A DNA stretch of 15,964 nt from Bacteroidales bacterium. GTDB lineage: Bacteria > Bacteroidota > Bacteroidia > Bacteroidales > UBA932. Position 1 is the stretch's first letter. Every line of letters begins with the position of its first letter. The notes under the pieces were generated by a model. That model was not told the DNA's origin, did no database searches, and saw only the letters and a program-made list of their open reading frames with translations. Shown here in pieces: positions 6,245 through 12,605 of this stretch. The position numbers and the translations under genes are program-made. The stretch spans positions 1 to 15,964 of the forward strand of contig JALNXR010000015.1 of the NCBI GenBank assembly GCA_023230265.1, given 5' to 3'.

Positions 6245-8752
6245 TTAAAATGAAAACCTTATACCTCCGCTGAAATTCCGGCCGAACCCCCAATAACCTG
6301 TCAAAGAGTTAATTGTGTGGTCATTGCCATCTTTTGCCCTTTCGATATACAGTTCGTCCAACAAATTGTTGACATTCAGAAAAAGAGTGCTTTCTCCTGT
6401 TCTCCATTTTTTTGACCATCTTATTCCTGCATTAAGAAGGTCATATTCCGGCAGCCTGCAGGAGGTAATTCTGTCATCAGGGTTGTTTCTCAGGGTAGGA
6501 TCAAAATCAGAGTAGAAATGATCATAATAACTCCAGCTCATATCCAGTTCCAACCCCTTTGCAATTTTGAACAGAGCAGATGCATATATCTGCGTCTGTG
6601 GAGAATCACCCACAGGTAATCCGTCACTGTAAACCTTAACCTGATCTACCATTACCCCTGAGTACTCATCGTATATGTTTGCCTCAACATCATTTTTCCA
6701 GCGCCAGCGGCCAAGAGATGAACCTCCGTCCAATGAGAGCCAGTGGTAAGGATTCCAGGTGAATGTAAACTCAATTCCCTTGTGAAGAGCGTCCATCCCC
6801 TGTACCATATAGCGGTAAGTAATATTGTCCGGTTGTTTATAGGGATCTGACATTATTGTCTTGTTAATCCAGTAAGCAATGTATCCGGTAAGCTCCAGGG
6901 AAACCCTGTCTCCCACAAATCTGTATCCTATCTCTGCCAGCAGGTTTTTTTCATTTCTGACATTGGAGGCTATCTGATTGGTACCGGTGGAAAAGAAAAG
7001 GTCAGAATAGGGCAGCCTGCTGTAAACACCTGCATTTATATAGTAAGAAGAACTTCTTGCAGGTTTAAAGAGCGCACCGCCTTTGATCCCGAAACCTGTT
7101 GCCGATGCACTGCCGCTGTAGACTCCGGTGGCAGATGATGACGGAGCATCAACATAGTTATATTTGTCCCATCTCCTGTAGCTGTTATGCATCAGGGATG
7201 CGCCACCTCTTAGATTCCACCTGCCGGTATTATGCAGAACAGAGAGGTATATAGTCTGATGGTTTATTATTTTGCCGTTGTGAGTACGGATATAATCTCC
7301 GACCTTTTTGACAGGATTCCTTCCAGCTAAACCGGCCAGGGATTTGTTTGCATAATCTTCATACCAATAATCACCACCGAGCAGATCGGTAATCTGTTCC
7401 TTCTCCCATGTGGAGTAGTATTGAATATGTGCACCGGCCTGCAGGGATGTATTGGCATTAAGGTGATAATCCGTGTGGTGTCTGAATCCGGCCTGTGTGT
7501 GCCCGGCCAGATAATTGCTCAGTATATTCACAGAACCCTCCCCAAGGCTGTTGGTCTCAGTGACAGCATCCCAGTCAATTCTGCCATCTTTGCGGAAATC
7601 AATTATTCTTTTCCCCTTGCTCTCTGACCATCTGCCGCCCCCGTCACCCACAGAGAGGTAGAGAGTGTTTGTAATCTCAGTTCCCTTTGAGCTTTTGTAG
7701 AAGTGGTTGAGTGTAATATAAGGCTTGTGGTAAAAATTTTTACTCAGGTTAAATGGTTCTCCATCCCTGTATCCCCAGTTTTTATTGTATCCTGTCCCGT
7801 ATTGGTTTATTTCCTTAAAGCTTAGCCTGACTGATCTCTGTTCATGGGTTTCCGGAGATCCGAGAAGAGTAAGAAGCAAAGTATTCCTGGTGTTTATCCG
7901 CTTGCTGACATTAAAAAGATAAGCCCCGGAATTCACACCTGTCCTCTCTGCATAACTCTGTCCACGGGTATATGAGCCGGCAACGGAGATATTCCATCCA
8001 CCCTTTAATTCTCCGGGTGAGAAGTTCAGAGTGACTCTTGTCTGCCCTCTCTCTGTGATAAAAAAACCTGCTGAGGCAGAAAGTTCCGGATCAGGCACTC
8101 TGGTAATAATGTTAATAGTTCCACCCACAGAGTTATCTGAGAGTATGGATGCACCTATACCTTTCTGGAGCTGTATGGAGTGGGTGGCATCCGTTAAACC
8201 CAGCCAATTGTTCCAGAACATGTTTCCGGTTACAAGTCCTGAAATGGGAATGCCGTTTAGCAAAACAGAAATATTTTCCTGCTTGAATCCTCTGATGTTA
8301 ATCCTTGCATCCCCGTAACTTCCCGATTCGCTGGTAGCGAATATTCCCGGATTATTTCCGATGAGTTCCGGATAAGTAATACCGGTGGCTCTTTTTAAGA
8401 TCTCGTTCTGAGTGGTGAGAGTCAGTCTCAGAGGTGAGTTCTTTTCGGTTACAAATCCTGCGGAGAGAGTCAGTTCCTTGATCAGATAGGTCTTTGAGAC
8501 AATGGTGTCTTTTGAGTCTGATCTTTGAGTTGTGTCGGTTACCGTTGCGGCCTTTGCCGGTTTTAGAGTGATGGTTTCCGCATCTGTAGCTGCTGCGATT
8601 GAAGCGGTTACACTGTTGTTTGCCGCAACGGCAGTTGAGTCATTGATAGTTGAGTCATTGATAGCTGAGGCAGAGAAAGCTGCCTGATTTGTTAGCAGGA
8701 GAAAGATTATAACCAGTATCCTGCGGGATAGCGTATAAATTGTTGTTTCCAT
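6245..8752 (-). CDS. TonB-dependent outer-membrane receptor under FMN riboswitch control (predicted flavin uptake)
   Basis: This 835-residue protein has a signal peptide (about 1-28), an unusual Ser/Thr/Ala-rich linker (about 29-90), a plug domain (about 100-218), and a 22-strand-type barrel ending in the aromatic residue Phe (GGIRFSF). A possible TonB box is ELTLSAG at 93-99. Plug motifs include INIRGF at 151-156, LLNGIPI at 164-170 and VGGTINIIT at 209-217, most like FecA/siderophore-type receptors. It lacks the N-terminal carboxypeptidase-regulatory-like domain of SusC proteins, and no SusD neighbour is present. The gene stands alone: its upstream region holds only the FMN aptamer and a promoter, and the next gene is convergent. 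The riboswitch is the reason to predict riboflavin, FMN or a related flavin as substrate. That prediction is inference; the receptor sequence itself does not reveal the ligand. Confidence 0.9.
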   Translation of the reverse strand: METTIYTLSRRILVIIFLLLTNQAAFSASAINDSTINDSTAVAANNSVTASIAAATDAETITLKPAKAATVTDTTQRSDSKDTIVSKTYLIKELTLSAGFVTEKNSPLRLTLTTQNEILKRATGITYPELIGNNPGIFATSESGSYGDARINIRGFKQENISVLLNGIPISGLVTGNMFWNNWLGLTDATHSIQLQKGIGASILSDNSVGGTINIITRVPDPELSASAGFFITERGQTRVTLNFSPGELKGGWNISVAGSYTRGQSYAERTGVNSGAYLFNVSKRINTRNTLLLTLLGSPETHEQRSVRLSFKEINQYGTGYNKNWGYRDGEPFNLSKNFYHKPYITLNHFYKSSKGTEITNTLYLSVGDGGGRWSESKGKRIIDFRKDGRIDWDAVTETNSLGEGSVNILSNYLAGHTQAGFRHHTDYHLNANTSLQAGAHIQYYSTWEKEQITDLLGGDYWYEDYANKSLAGLAGRNPVKKVGDYIRTHNGKIINHQTIYLSVLHNTGRWNLRGGASLMHNSYRRWDKYNYVDAPSSSATGVYSGSASATGFGIKGGALFKPARSSSYYINAGVYSRLPYSDLFFSTGTNQIASNVRNEKNLLAEIGYRFVGDRVSLELTGYIAYWINKTIMSDPYKQPDNITYRYMVQGMDALHKGIEFTFTWNPYHWLSLDGGSSLGRWRWKNDVEANIYDEYSGVMVDQVKVYSDGLPVGDSPQTQIYASALFKIAKGLELDMSWSYYDHFYSDFDPTLRNNPDDRITSCRLPEYDLLNAGIRWSKKWRTGESTLFLNVNNLLDELYIERAKDGNDHTINSLTGYWGFGRNFSGGIRFSF
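8634..8669 (-). repeat. 15-bp tandem repeat in the receptor linker
   Basis: The plus-strand unit GTTGAGTCATTGATA occurs twice in perfect tandem (8634-8648 and 8649-8663) with a partial third copy. It encodes the pentapeptide INDST twice, just after the signal peptide, in a linker expected to be disordered in the periplasm. Confidence 0.85.
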
Positions 8753-8755
8753 AAT

Positions 8756-8862
8756 TTCTTCTTCCTTCCAGACTTTAACTGTCGGTACCGTAATTAAAAC
8801 GGTTCTGCCGTATGGCTCGCGGACTTTACCGCCGATCGGGAATTACACCCTGCCCTGAAGAT
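8756..8862 (-). promoter_or_regulatory. FMN riboswitch (RFN element)
   Basis: The minus-strand leader matches the RFN aptamer from end to end. In order it shows TCTTC (P1 5' side), AGGGCAGGG, the P2 hairpin GGG-TGTAATT-CCC, GATCGGCGGT with P3 closed by CCGC (GCGG-TAAAGT-CCGC), a very short P4 GCC-ATAC-GGC, P5 ACCGT-TTTAATT-ACGGT, and the strongly conserved CCGACAGTTAAAGTCTGGA. The last conserved block reads GGAAGGAAGAAG where the usual form is GGATGGGAGAAG. The 3' strand of P1 (GAAGA) lies only about five bases upstream of the receptor ATG. FMN binding should therefore occlude the translation start region directly. No separate terminator hairpin fits between the aptamer and the start codon, so control is probably translational. 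Confidence 0.95.
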
Positions 8863-8870
8863 TTAGGCTG

Positions 8871-8901
8871 CAAATGTAATCGTTTTTTACAAAAAAACGA
8901 A
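8871..8901 (-). promoter_or_regulatory. Promoter for the riboswitch-receptor transcript
   Basis: On the minus strand TACATTTG (8878 down to 8871) is an exact -7 box. TTCG (8901 to 8898), one mismatch from TTTG, sits 19 bases upstream. Transcription would start near 8865, a few bases before the aptamer. The spacer is filled by an inverted repeat at 8881-8899. Confidence 0.6.
8881..8899. repeat. Inverted repeat between the -33 and -7 boxes
   Basis: CGTTTTTT (8881-8888) and AAAAAACG (8892-8899) are perfect 8-base inverted arms around a 3-base spacer. The position inside the promoter is suitable for an operator, but the arms are mostly A/T runs, so chance is possible. Confidence 0.5.
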
Positions 8902-9042
8902 TCAATTCAGATTTTTTTTAATACTTATGAATTTTGATACTTCCATATTAACACGGAAACCCTTCTAAATTGCCTTGCAGTCCCTCTCTTTTATAAAATA
9001 TTATTCCATACTTATGAGAAGGTGCTGTAAATTTTGTGTCCA

Positions 9043-9072
9043 GTCCTAAAATCGGTCACCGTATTTTTGGAC
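9043..9072. repeat. 30-base inverted repeat
   Basis: The arms GTCCTAAAATCGGT and ACCG-T-ATTTTTGGAC face each other around a central C. They pair at 13 of 14 positions with one bulged T and one T/T mismatch. A second outer GTCC/GGAC pair (about 9038-9041 with 9078-9081) could extend the stem. There is no T-run on either side, so it is not a standard terminator. Confidence 0.7.
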
Positions 9073-9103
9073 GACTCGGACATGCAAAAGTTTCCCACAT
9101 AAA

Positions 9104-9170
9104 TGGTTTGTTTGGTTGTTTGTTTGTTTGTTTGTTTGGTTGGTTGTTTGGTTTGGTTGTTTGGTTGGTT
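9104..9170. repeat. T/G-only tract with TTTG microsatellite
   Basis: For 67 bases the plus strand contains only T and G. The core 9119-9138 is five perfect TTTG units, surrounded by TTTGG and TTGG variants. Such tetranucleotide tracts are prone to slippage. It lies about 230-300 bases upstream of the receptor promoter and about 235 bases beyond the tsf terminator, in no gene. Confidence 0.9.
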
Positions 9171-9200
9171 CGGTGGTTCATCCGGGGAATGCCACATAAC

Positions 9201-9310
9201 AGCAAATCTTGTAAATTGCAGATAATGTGTATTATATGCAATTTTTCAAAAACTATAGTTTTTCAAAAATTCTTTATATCGCTTAATAACAATAAATTAC
9301 AAAATTTGCT
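9201..9310. repeat. Nested inverted-repeat cluster
   Basis: A 17-base inverted repeat with two mismatches (9201-9217 and 9294-9310) encloses two further elements. One is a hairpin with arms 9213-9226 and 9231-9244 (13 of 14 paired) and loop GTGT. The other is a perfect 16-base palindrome AAAAACTATAGTTTTT at 9248-9263, which lies within two copies of TTTTTCAAAAA. The outer left arm overlaps the first hairpin, so the two folds exclude each other. The segment is AT-rich and has no coding potential. Confidence 0.7.
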
Positions 9311-9404
9311 GACATGTCTGAGGTCGTTGGTGAGCTATCATTAATTGAAGTTTTGTCCAGTGGTCATTTATTCCGTGAGCTTTAGTTTACTTGAGGGGGC
9401 TCTT

Positions 9405-9442
9405 GTATAAAAAAGAGAGGCTGTCTTATACAGACAGCCTCT
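9405..9442 (-). terminator. Intrinsic terminator of the ribosomal-protein/tsf operon
   Basis: On the minus strand a perfect 11-bp stem AGAGGCTGTCT / AGACAGCCTCT (loop of 5) is followed by CTTTTTTATA. It lies about 50 bases beyond the tsf stop codon. This is a textbook Rho-independent terminator. Confidence 0.92.
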
Positions 9443-9494
9443 TCATTATAAGGATTTTAGCCGGTAGTTTGCCGGTTAAAAACTAGGATAATTT

Positions 9495-10319
9495 TTAGTC
9501 GTTGAGCGAGTAGCGGAAAAATCCGGTTACTTTGACATCCTTATCGATACTGTTAAGATATGCTCCTACAGAAATTTTGCCATCTTTTACAAATGTTTGT
9601 TCCATAAGAGTGCTCTCCTTGAAGAATTTGTTGAGTTTGCCCTGAGCTATCTGTTCAACCATATGCTCCGGTTTGCCCTCTTCCTTAATCTGAATGCGGT
9701 ATATTTCCAGTTCCTTGTCAATTACTGACTGCGGGCAGTCATCCTTGCTTATTGAAACAGGGCTCATTGCTGTGATCTGCATTGCGATCTCCTTGCCGGC
9801 CTCGTGGCTGATCTCTTTTGTGAAACCAACGATTGTGGCAAGTTTACCGTTCATGTGAATGTATGAGTCGATATGGGGTGCCTCCAGTTTGCTGTAGGTG
9901 GCAAGGGAGTGCTTTTCACCGCTCTTACCTGTCTGCTGGGTAATGGCTTCCTCGATTGTTTGTCCGGCTATCTTCACTCCTTTTAAAGAGTTGAGATCTG
10001 CAGGAAAACTTTCAAGAGCAGCATCAGCAATACTGTTTGCAAGCTTCTGAAACTCTTCGTTTTTTGCGACGAAATCAGTTTCGCAGCCCAGACAAACCAG
10101 GATTGCTTTGTTTTTATCTTTATTCACTTTTGCAACTACTGAGCCTTCAGTAGTCTCTCTGTCGGCTCTTTTCGCTGCAACAAGCTTACCTTTTTCTCTG
10201 ATGATGTCTTTTGCCTTTTCGTAATCACCGTTGGCTTCAACCAATGCGTTCTTGCAGTCCATCATTCCTGCCCCGGTCATTTGACGTAATTTGGCAACAT
10301 CTGTTGCTTTAATATCCAT
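9495..10319 (-). CDS. tsf: Elongation factor Ts
   Basis: EF-Ts is the guanine nucleotide exchange factor that regenerates EF-Tu-GTP during translation. At 274 residues the length is normal. The N-terminal UBA-like domain carries LRQMTGAGMMDCKNAL at 11-26, and the core has the TDFV motif at 81-84 that contacts EF-Tu. It follows rpsB by 35 bases, the usual bacterial rpsB-tsf pairing, and is closed by a strong terminator. Instead of a Shine-Dalgarno sequence the start is preceded by TTAAAAATCAA four bases before the ATG. The same 11-mer stands at the same distance before rplM. Confidence 0.97.
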   Translation of the reverse strand: MDIKATDVAKLRQMTGAGMMDCKNALVEANGDYEKAKDIIREKGKLVAAKRADRETTEGSVVAKVNKDKNKAILVCLGCETDFVAKNEEFQKLANSIADAALESFPADLNSLKGVKIAGQTIEEAITQQTGKSGEKHSLATYSKLEAPHIDSYIHMNGKLATIVGFTKEISHEAGKEIAMQITAMSPVSISKDDCPQSVIDKELEIYRIQIKEEGKPEHMVEQIAQGKLNKFFKESTLMEQTFVKDGKISVGAYLNSIDKDVKVTGFFRYSLND

Positions 10320-10354
10320 ATTATTGATTTTTAAATTAAACAGGTTAATTGAAC

Positions 10355-11545
10355 CTATGCTTTCTCTGCGGTCTCTTCCGGTGTTTGATTTTTTTCAACC
10401 GGAGCTTCAGTGATTGCATCTTCTTTAGCTACAGCAACAGTGGGAACGGCTTCTTCAGTTGCAACAGCTGGGGATACAGGTTCCTCATTTACAGCAACAG
10501 TGGGAACGGTTTCTTCAGTTGCAACAGCTGGGGATACAGGTTCCTCATTTACAGCAACAGTGGGAACGGCTTCTTCAGTTGCAACAGCAGGAGAAGCAGG
10601 TTCCTGAGCTGCTTCAGGGGTAGAAGTAGGTTCTGCAGCAGCAGAAACTGCTGCTTTCTTTGGAGTAGCTACGGGTGCTTTTTCCTGGGCAGGCTCGGAT
10701 TTTTGTGTTTCCTGAGCGGGCTCGGATTTTTGTGTTTCCTGAGCATGACCGGATTGTGCTGTTCCCGGTTTGCGGGTACGGATTCTTTTGCCCGAAAGAT
10801 CTTTTCCTGACTCGTGGGTGCTCTCCTTGTCCTCTGCGCCTTCCTTCTCTTTCTCGAACTTTCTTTCCGAAAGCCCTTCTGCTACGGCCTGGCTCAAAAC
10901 GCCCATTATATAAGATATCGATTTAGCCGCATCGTCATTTGCCGGGATCACATAATCAACTGGACCCGGATCGCAACAAGTATCAACCATTGCAATCACC
11001 GGAATATTAAGACGATTGGCCTCTCTCACTGCGTTCATCTCTTTCTGGATATCTATGATAAACAGGGCGGAGGGAAGACGGTTAAGATCAGCGATAGAAC
11101 CTAGGTTCTTTTCTAGTTTTGCCCTCTGGCGGGTAACCTGAAGCCTCTCGCGTTTTGCAAGGGTTTCGAATGTCCCGTCGGTAAGCATTTTGTCAATAGT
11201 GTTCATCTTTTTCACTGCCTTGCGGATAGTCGGAAAGTTTGTAAGCATTCCTCCCGGCCAGCGTTCGGTTACGTATGGCATATTCACCGCTTTTGCATTT
11301 TCGGCAACAATATCTTTTGCCTGTTTTTTTGTTGCTACAAACAGAATCTTTCTGCCGGCGCGTGCCAGCTGCTTCATAACGTTTGCAGCCTCCTCTATTT
11401 TGATAACGGTCTTGTGCAGGTCTATGATATGAATCCCGTTCTTTTCCATAAAGATATAGGGAGCCATTTTTGGGTTCCACTTCCTTTTGAGGTGTCCGAA
11501 GTGTACTCCTGCATCAAGTAATTCCTGGAAATTTGTTCTTGGCAT
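10355..11545 (-). CDS. rpsB: 30S ribosomal protein S2 with long repetitive C-terminal extension
   Basis: Residues 1 to about 228 are a complete and typical uS2: HFGHLKRKWNPKMAPYI at 16-32, LFVATKKQA at 68-76, RWPGGMLTNFPT at 95-106, and VIPANDDA at 209-216. The usual family length is about 230-280, but this protein has 396 residues. The added tail of about 165 residues is Ala/Pro/Glu/Val/Thr-rich and low in complexity. It starts with a charged stretch (230-265), then has a 9-residue repeat QETQKSEPA (twice) and a 20-residue repeat starting VATEE and ending EPVSPA (two full copies plus a partial one at 321-373). The tail is in frame, ends in a normal stop and is followed by tsf, so it does not look like a frameshift artefact. 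It is probably disordered and solvent-exposed. Its function is unknown. Confidence 0.95.
   Translation of the reverse strand: MPRTNFQELLDAGVHFGHLKRKWNPKMAPYIFMEKNGIHIIDLHKTVIKIEEAANVMKQLARAGRKILFVATKKQAKDIVAENAKAVNMPYVTERWPGGMLTNFPTIRKAVKKMNTIDKMLTDGTFETLAKRERLQVTRQRAKLEKNLGSIADLNRLPSALFIIDIQKEMNAVREANRLNIPVIAMVDTCCDPGPVDYVIPANDDAAKSISYIMGVLSQAVAEGLSERKFEKEKEGAEDKESTHESGKDLSGKRIRTRKPGTAQSGHAQETQKSEPAQETQKSEPAQEKAPVATPKKAAVSAAAEPTSTPEAAQEPASPAVATEEAVPTVAVNEEPVSPAVATEETVPTVAVNEEPVSPAVATEEAVPTVAVAKEDAITEAPVEKNQTPEETAEKA
10428..10603. repeat. 60-bp tandem repeat within rpsB
   Basis: Two full 60-base units (10466-10525 and 10526-10585) differ at about one position, and diverged partial units flank them. 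Each unit encodes 20 residues of the S2 tail. The period is a multiple of three, so gain or loss of a unit keeps the reading frame. Confidence 0.92.
10692..10745. repeat. 27-bp tandem repeat within rpsB
   Basis: Two adjacent 27-base units (10692-10718 and 10719-10745) differ only at the last base. They encode the 9-residue unit QETQKSEPA in the S2 tail and are a second, independent in-frame expansion. Confidence 0.88.
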
Positions 11546-11586
11546 TGTTAAATACTTTTTTTGTTTTTATTGTTTCTCTTTACATC

Positions 11587-11621
11587 AACCGGCAGTAACG
11601 ATTTATTCGGTCTTTCCGGTT
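11587..11621 (-). promoter_or_regulatory. Possible structured leader upstream of rpsB
   Basis: The 168-base gap between rpsI and rpsB is long for this otherwise compact operon. It contains the inverted repeat AACCGG (11587-11592) / CCGGTT (11616-11621). No TAnnTTTG box is present on the minus strand. The gap could hold an S2-responsive leader, but the structure is short and the call is tentative. Confidence 0.3.
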
Positions 11622-11713
11622 TTCCGCAGCAGGACAAATACTGGTAGCTTATAAAAAAGATCCTGTAATTTTCAATCCGTGCTGTGCAGGGTAATCAGCA
11701 TCAAAACGACATA

Positions 11714-12103
11714 CTATCGTTTGCTGAACTGGAAGCGTTTACGTGCACCGGGCTGGCCTGGTTTCTTTCTCTCCACCTCGCGGGGGTCGCGGGTAAGAAG
11801 GCCGTTCGATTTAAGTACAGGACGGTAATTCTCTGCGTCAATTTTACAGAGAGCTCTGGCAATACCAAGGCGCAATGCCTCTGCCTGTCCCTTGATCCCG
11901 CCGCCATCCAGATTGACATTAATGTCAAACATAGCCTGAGTGTTGGTGAGTTCAAGAGGCTGCTTCACTATGTACTGAAGGGTCTCCTCTTTGAAATAGC
12001 TTTCAAGGGGCCTGTCGTTGATAGTGATGTTACCTTTACCTGAGTTTACATAAACGCGAGCAACTGCTGATTTTCTTCTTCCAAGGGCGTTAATTAATTC
12101 CAT
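11714..12103 (-). CDS. rpsI: 30S ribosomal protein S9
   Basis: This is a complete 129-residue uS9, a component of the small-subunit head whose C-terminal tail reaches the P-site tRNA. Seen are [12 protein letters not shown] at 8-19, the conserved [20 protein letters not shown] in the middle, [20 protein letters not shown] near the end, and the terminal basic FSKR tail. It starts seven bases after the rplM stop, the near-universal rplM-rpsI pairing. Confidence 0.97.
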   Translation of the reverse strand: MELINALGRRKSAVARVYVNSGKGNITINDRPLESYFKEETLQYIVKQPLELTNTQAMFDINVNLDGGGIKGQAEALRLGIARALCKIDAENYRPVLKSNGLLTRDPREVERKKPGQPGARKRFQFSKR

Positions 12104-12110
12104 GCTCTGT

Positions 12111-12563
12111 TTAAATTTCGGTTAATTTGATTTGTTTTGGTTGCTGTGCCTGGTGAGGATGTTCCGGACCTTCATATACAAAAAGGTTGCGGAACAGTTC
12201 TGCGCCAAGTTTGTTCTTAGGCAGCATGCCCTTGATTGCATGCTCTACTACGGCCAGCGGTTTGCGATTAAGCAACTCCTTGGGAGTTTCGAACCTCTGC
12301 CCGCCGGGGTAGCCGGTGTGTCGTACATACACCTTGTCTGTGAGCTTTTTGCCCGTGAGACGCACCTTAGTGGCATTTATGACGATGACGTTATCGCCAC
12401 AATCCACATGTGGGGTGTAGTTGGCTTTGTTTTTACCGCGTAGGATCAATGCAACTCTGGATGCTAGCCTTCCAAGAATCTGGTCGGTAGCGTCAATAAC
12501 TACCCACTCCTTGGTGACATTTGCTGCATTTGCCGACACAGTCTTGTAGCTCAATGTGTCCAC
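12111..12563 (-). CDS. rplM: 50S ribosomal protein L13
   Basis: This is a complete 150-residue uL13, an early-assembling large-subunit protein. It shows [12 protein letters not shown] at about 25-36, [13 protein letters not shown] in the middle, the GYPGGQR motif, and [13 protein letters not shown] near the end. The start is GTG at 12563 (GTG GAC ACA TTG), giving MDTLSYKT, which fits the usual Bacteroidales N-terminus; there is no nearby in-frame ATG. It is the first gene of the rplM-rpsI-rpsB-tsf cluster and has a strong promoter just upstream. Confidence 0.97.
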   Translation of the reverse strand: MDTLSYKTVSANAANVTKEWVVIDATDQILGRLASRVALILRGKNKANYTPHVDCGDNVIVINATKVRLTGKKLTDKVYVRHTGYPGGQRFETPKELLNRKPLAVVEHAIKGMLPKNKLGAELFRNLFVYEGPEHPHQAQQPKQIKLTEI

Positions 12564-12605
12564 TTTGTTGATTTTTAAGTTAATATATTAATAATGTTGC
12601 GATTT

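Larger units (their letters stand above)
8902..9404. other. Intergenic region without genes, rich in repeats
   Basis: This region lies upstream of the receptor promoter and downstream of the tsf terminator. The open frames that cross it are made of the T/G repeat (Gly/Leu/Phe/Trp-rich one way, Thr/Lys/Gln-rich the other) and match no protein I know. It holds an inverted repeat at 9043-9072, a T/G-only tract at 9104-9170, and a cluster of inverted repeats at 9201-9310. The 8-base sequence TGTCCAGT occurs at both 9039-9046 (approximately) and 9354-9361 (approximately) in direct orientation. That could be residue of a lost mobile element or coincidence. Confidence 0.6.

Noticed and set aside
6245..8752. 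SusC-type glycan receptor
   Set aside because: There is no N-terminal carboxypeptidase-like domain, no SusD partner nearby, and the leader is an FMN riboswitch.
9012..9241. Minus-strand open frames across the same tract
   Set aside because: They are mainly Thr/Lys/Gln/Asn repeats made by the microsatellite. A short piece reading MSESSKNTVTDFRTGHK looks protein-like but I cannot match it to a known family.
9036..9344. Plus-strand open frame of about 100 codons across the T/G tract
   Set aside because: Its middle is a Gly/Leu/Phe/Trp/Val run produced by the TTTG repeat, with no recognisable domain, and the frame crosses several inverted repeats.
10428..10603. CRISPR-like repeat array
   Set aside because: Units are 60 bases and directly adjacent without spacers, and they are translated within rpsB.
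10349..10810. Plus-strand open frame with a repeated SGNGFFSC-type unit
   Set aside because: It is the antisense of the rpsB repeat tail; the repetition comes from the 60-bp DNA repeat.
11640..11700. Terminator after rpsI (stem before a T6 run on the minus strand)
   Set aside because: Only about four base pairs (CCTG/CAGG) with a loop of about 20 bases can form; too weak to call.
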